Notes under the pieces: generated by a model
What the model saw: the letters and a program-made list of their open reading frames with translations, nothing else
Database searches by the model: none
Told to the model about the DNA's origin: nothing
Translations under genes and position numbers: made by a program
Assembly (NCBI GenBank): GCA_934437985.1
Contig: CAKSBI010000050.1
Location: forward strand, 1-9,025
DNA length: 9,025 nt
Reading direction: 5' to 3'
Source of the DNA: an uncultured Lachnospiraceae bacterium
Lineage (GTDB): Bacteria; Bacillota; Clostridia; Lachnospirales; Lachnospiraceae
In this document: in pieces, positions 7,659 to 9,025 of the stretch
How the letters are laid out: every line of letters begins with the position of its first letter
Numbering within the stretch: position 1 is the stretch's first letter

Positions 7659-8432
7659 ATGATCTATTCAGAAGGGACAGGAAAACAGTATCATATCCAG
7701 TGTGGCATGGGTGATGTTGGAAAATATGTTATATTAACAGGAGACCCTAAAAGAGTTGCAAAGATTGCCGGGTGGCTTGATGATGCAGAGCCGGTAGCTG
7801 ATAACAGGGAATATGTGACATATACAGGTTATCTTAATGGGACAAAGGTAAGCGTTACGTCTACCGGCATAGGAGGGCCGTCGGCATCTATTGCAGTTGA
7901 AGAACTGGTAAATTGTGGCGCTAATACATTTATAAGGGTTGGAACATGTGGTGGTATTGAGACTGATGTAATCGGTGGGGATGTTGTTATTGCGAGTTCG
8001 GCAGTAAGAATGGAAGGAACAACTAAGGAATATGCCCCGATAGAGTATCCCGCTGTTGCTGACTATGATGTTGTTAATGCACTGGTACAGTCAGCAGAAG
8101 AACTGAAATACAGATATCATGTCGGTGTGTGCCAGAGCAAGGATTCATTTTATGGACAGCACAGTCCTGAAATAATGCCGGTCTCATATGAGCTTCAGAA
8201 TAAGTGGGAGGCATGGAAACGTCTTGGTTGTCTTGCTTCTGAGATGGAGAATGCCGCAATATTTATTGTTGGGAGCTTTCGGCGCGTAAGGGTTGGTTCT
8301 GTGTTACTTGCGCTTGCTAATCAGGAGCGTGAAAAAGCAGGACTTGAAAACATTCCGTGCTATGATACTGACAGAATTATCACAACAGCTGTTAATGCGG
8401 TTAGGATTTTAATAGAAAAGGATAACAGATAA
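7659..8432 (+). CDS. udp: Uridine phosphorylase
   Basis: Cytoplasmic nucleoside phosphorylase (PNP/UDP family 1) that cleaves uridine with phosphate to uracil and ribose-1-phosphate. 257 residues, usual length. Seen: phosphate-loop GDPKRV at 28-33, [16 protein letters not shown] at 68-83, RVGTCGG at 93-99 (Arg93/Thr96 in the phosphate and ribose site), and the ribose-binding SEMENAA at 194-200. The pyrimidine-recognition loop reads FYGQHSPE: Gln167 is present, but the Arg two residues later in E. coli Udp (Gln166/Arg168) is Ser169. Many Firmicute relatives, as I recall, share a GQHxPE form, so this is likely a subfamily trait, though it makes the exact nucleoside less certain. GGGAGG at 7645-7650 lies eight bases ahead. 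It is 33 bases from cdd, with which it forms a uridine/cytidine salvage pair. Confidence 0.92.
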   Translation: MIYSEGTGKQYHIQCGMGDVGKYVILTGDPKRVAKIAGWLDDAEPVADNREYVTYTGYLNGTKVSVTSTGIGGPSASIAVEELVNCGANTFIRVGTCGGIETDVIGGDVVIASSAVRMEGTTKEYAPIEYPAVADYDVVNALVQSAEELKYRYHVGVCQSKDSFYGQHSPEIMPVSYELQNKWEAWKRLGCLASEMENAAIFIVGSFRRVRVGSVLLALANQEREKAGLENIPCYDTDRIITTAVNAVRILIEKDNR

Positions 8433-8440
8433 ATCTGTTA
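8423..8440 (+). repeat. Inverted repeat spanning the udp stop codon
   Basis: TAACAGA (8423-8429) and TCTGTTA (8434-8440) form a perfect seven-pair stem with a TAAA loop that contains the udp TAA stop codon (8430-8432). No T-run follows, so it is not a classic terminator. It could affect translational coupling to cdd, which starts 25 bases further on, or mRNA stability. Confidence 0.5.
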
Positions 8441-8465
8441 ATAAATTATAAAAGGGTGATGTGTT

Positions 8466-8885
8466 TTGGATAAAAATAATATCGGAACAGATCTGATAGC
8501 TGAATTGATTGAAGAGGCATTTGAAGCAAGAAAAGGTTCATATTCACCTTATTCGGGGTTCAGGGTCGGGGCTGCGCTCCTGTGTAAAAGCGGAACTATT
8601 GTCAAAGGCTGCAATATTGAGAATTCATCTTACCCTGCGACAAATTGTGCTGAAAGGACAGCTATATTCAGTGCGGTTGCCAGGGGCAATAGGGAGTTTG
8701 AGGCAATCGCAATTACCGGGGGCGGTGATGCCGGGACCGAAATGTGTTATCCGTGCGGAATATGTCTGCAGGTTATGGCTGAGTTCTGTGACCCTGACAG
8801 CTTTATTATTATAACAGGCATCAGTAAGAAAAAATATGAGATATATTATCTGAGTGAATTGCTTCCTAAGTCCTTTCACTTATAA
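8466..8885 (+). CDS. cdd: Cytidine deaminase
   Basis: Zinc-dependent cytoplasmic enzyme that turns cytidine or deoxycytidine into uridine or deoxyuridine. 139 residues, the size of the short tetrameric form. Visible: SPYSGFRVGAALL (27-39), NIENSSYPATNCAERTA (50-66) with zinc ligand Cys61 and catalytic Glu63, and PCGICLQVMAEF (96-107) with zinc ligands Cys97 and Cys100. Most relatives have Arg-Gln after the last Cys; Leu102 stands in the Arg position here. The start is TTG at 8466: no ATG or better start is in frame, and GGTGAT at 8455-8460 gives a spacing of five bases. Its product uridine is the substrate of the udp enzyme just upstream, so the pair forms a short route from cytidine to uracil and ribose-1-phosphate. 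The rare start and modest ribosome binding site suggest lower translation or coupling to udp. Confidence 0.93.
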   Translation: MDKNNIGTDLIAELIEEAFEARKGSYSPYSGFRVGAALLCKSGTIVKGCNIENSSYPATNCAERTAIFSAVARGNREFEAIAITGGGDAGTEMCYPCGICLQVMAEFCDPDSFIIITGISKKKYEIYYLSELLPKSFHL

Positions 8886-8890
8886 AATAG

Positions 8891-8919
8891 TTGCTTTATG
8901 GCATTTGATAGTATATAAT
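8891..8919 (+). promoter_or_regulatory. Probable promoter for the gene starting at 9004
   Basis: A perfect TATAAT at 8914-8919 lies exactly 17 bases after TTGCTT (8891-8896, 3 of 6 with consensus). The -10 box sits inside a small inverted repeat, GTATA-TAAT-TATAC (8911-8924). A transcript would start near 8926 and carry the 16-base tandem repeats in its leader. No terminator is seen between cdd and this promoter. Confidence 0.55.
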
Positions 8920-8933
8920 TATACACGTTGTAG

Positions 8934-8972
8934 TTTGATTATAGTTGGGTTTGATTATAGTTGGGTTTGATT
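8934..8972 (+). repeat. 16-base tandem direct repeat, about 2.4 copies
   Basis: TTTGATTATAGTTGGG is present perfectly at 8934-8949 and 8950-8965, followed by a partial third copy TTTGATT at 8966-8972. It lies between the probable promoter (-10 at 8914-8919) and the ribosome binding site of the next gene, so it would be in the 5' leader. It could be a regulator-binding array or a slippage-prone repeat; the sequence alone does not decide. Confidence 0.9.
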
Positions 8973-9003
8973 TAATATGAGACTTGAAAACAGAGGTGTA
9001 TAT

Positions 9004-9025
9004 ATGGCAGAGTATAACAGAGTAT
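9004..9025 (+). CDS. Start of an unidentified gene, cut by the window end
   Basis: ATG at 9004 begins MAEYNRV before the window ends. AGAGGTG at 8992-8998, five bases ahead, is a fair ribosome binding site, and a promoter lies about 90 bases upstream. An in-frame ATG at 8977 has no ribosome binding site, so 9004 is preferred. Too little is visible to suggest a product. Confidence 0.5.

Noticed and set aside
8934..8972. Tandem repeats as a CRISPR array
   Set aside because: The 16-base units abut directly with no spacers, and no cas genes are present.
8977..9003. Upstream in-frame ATG for the partial last gene
   Set aside because: No ribosome binding site precedes it, whereas AGAGGTG lies five bases before ATG 9004.

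Overview
The window looks like chromosomal DNA from a plant-fibre-degrading Firmicute, most likely a Lachnospiraceae member of the Butyrivibrio/Roseburia type. This rests on AT-rich sequence, strong AGGAGG-type ribosome binding sites, secreted enzymes with a lysine-rich bacterial Ig-like (Big_2-type) module followed by a Thr/Pro linker, and a GH10 xylanase beside SGNH esterases. The genus is inferred from style, not from a search. All genes lie on the + strand and no gene-free stretch exceeds about 120 bases.

Layout: bases 1-108 are a promoter and leader region for galE (109-1125, UDP-glucose 4-epimerase). After 75 bases come three large secreted enzymes in a tight run: a GH10 endo-xylanase with a CBM22/CBM4_9-like module (1201-3261), then two related SGNH-fold hydrolases (3299-5458 and 5478-7583), with gaps of only 37 and 19 bases. 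A strong hairpin (7609-7636) closes this block. Two pyrimidine salvage genes follow, uridine phosphorylase (7659-8432) and cytidine deaminase (8466-8885, TTG start). A promoter with a perfect TATAAT and 2.4 copies of a 16-base tandem repeat then lead into a gene that starts at 9004 and runs off the window.

How the genes work together: the xylanase would cut the xylan backbone outside the cell, and the two SGNH proteins would plausibly remove acetyl (or other acyl) groups that block it. All three begin with the same design: signal peptide, a very basic Ig-like module of about 90 residues (27-30 Lys and one Glu each), a Thr/Pro/Ala linker, then the working domains. This shared module is the most interesting feature of the window. 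It may be a common cell-surface retention tag, since none of the three has an LPXTG motif, an SLH domain or a dockerin. galE and the udp-cdd pair are ordinary metabolic genes flanking the polysaccharide block. I did not find a mobile element, CRISPR array, RNA gene or defence system, and nothing here clearly amounts to a wholly new system.
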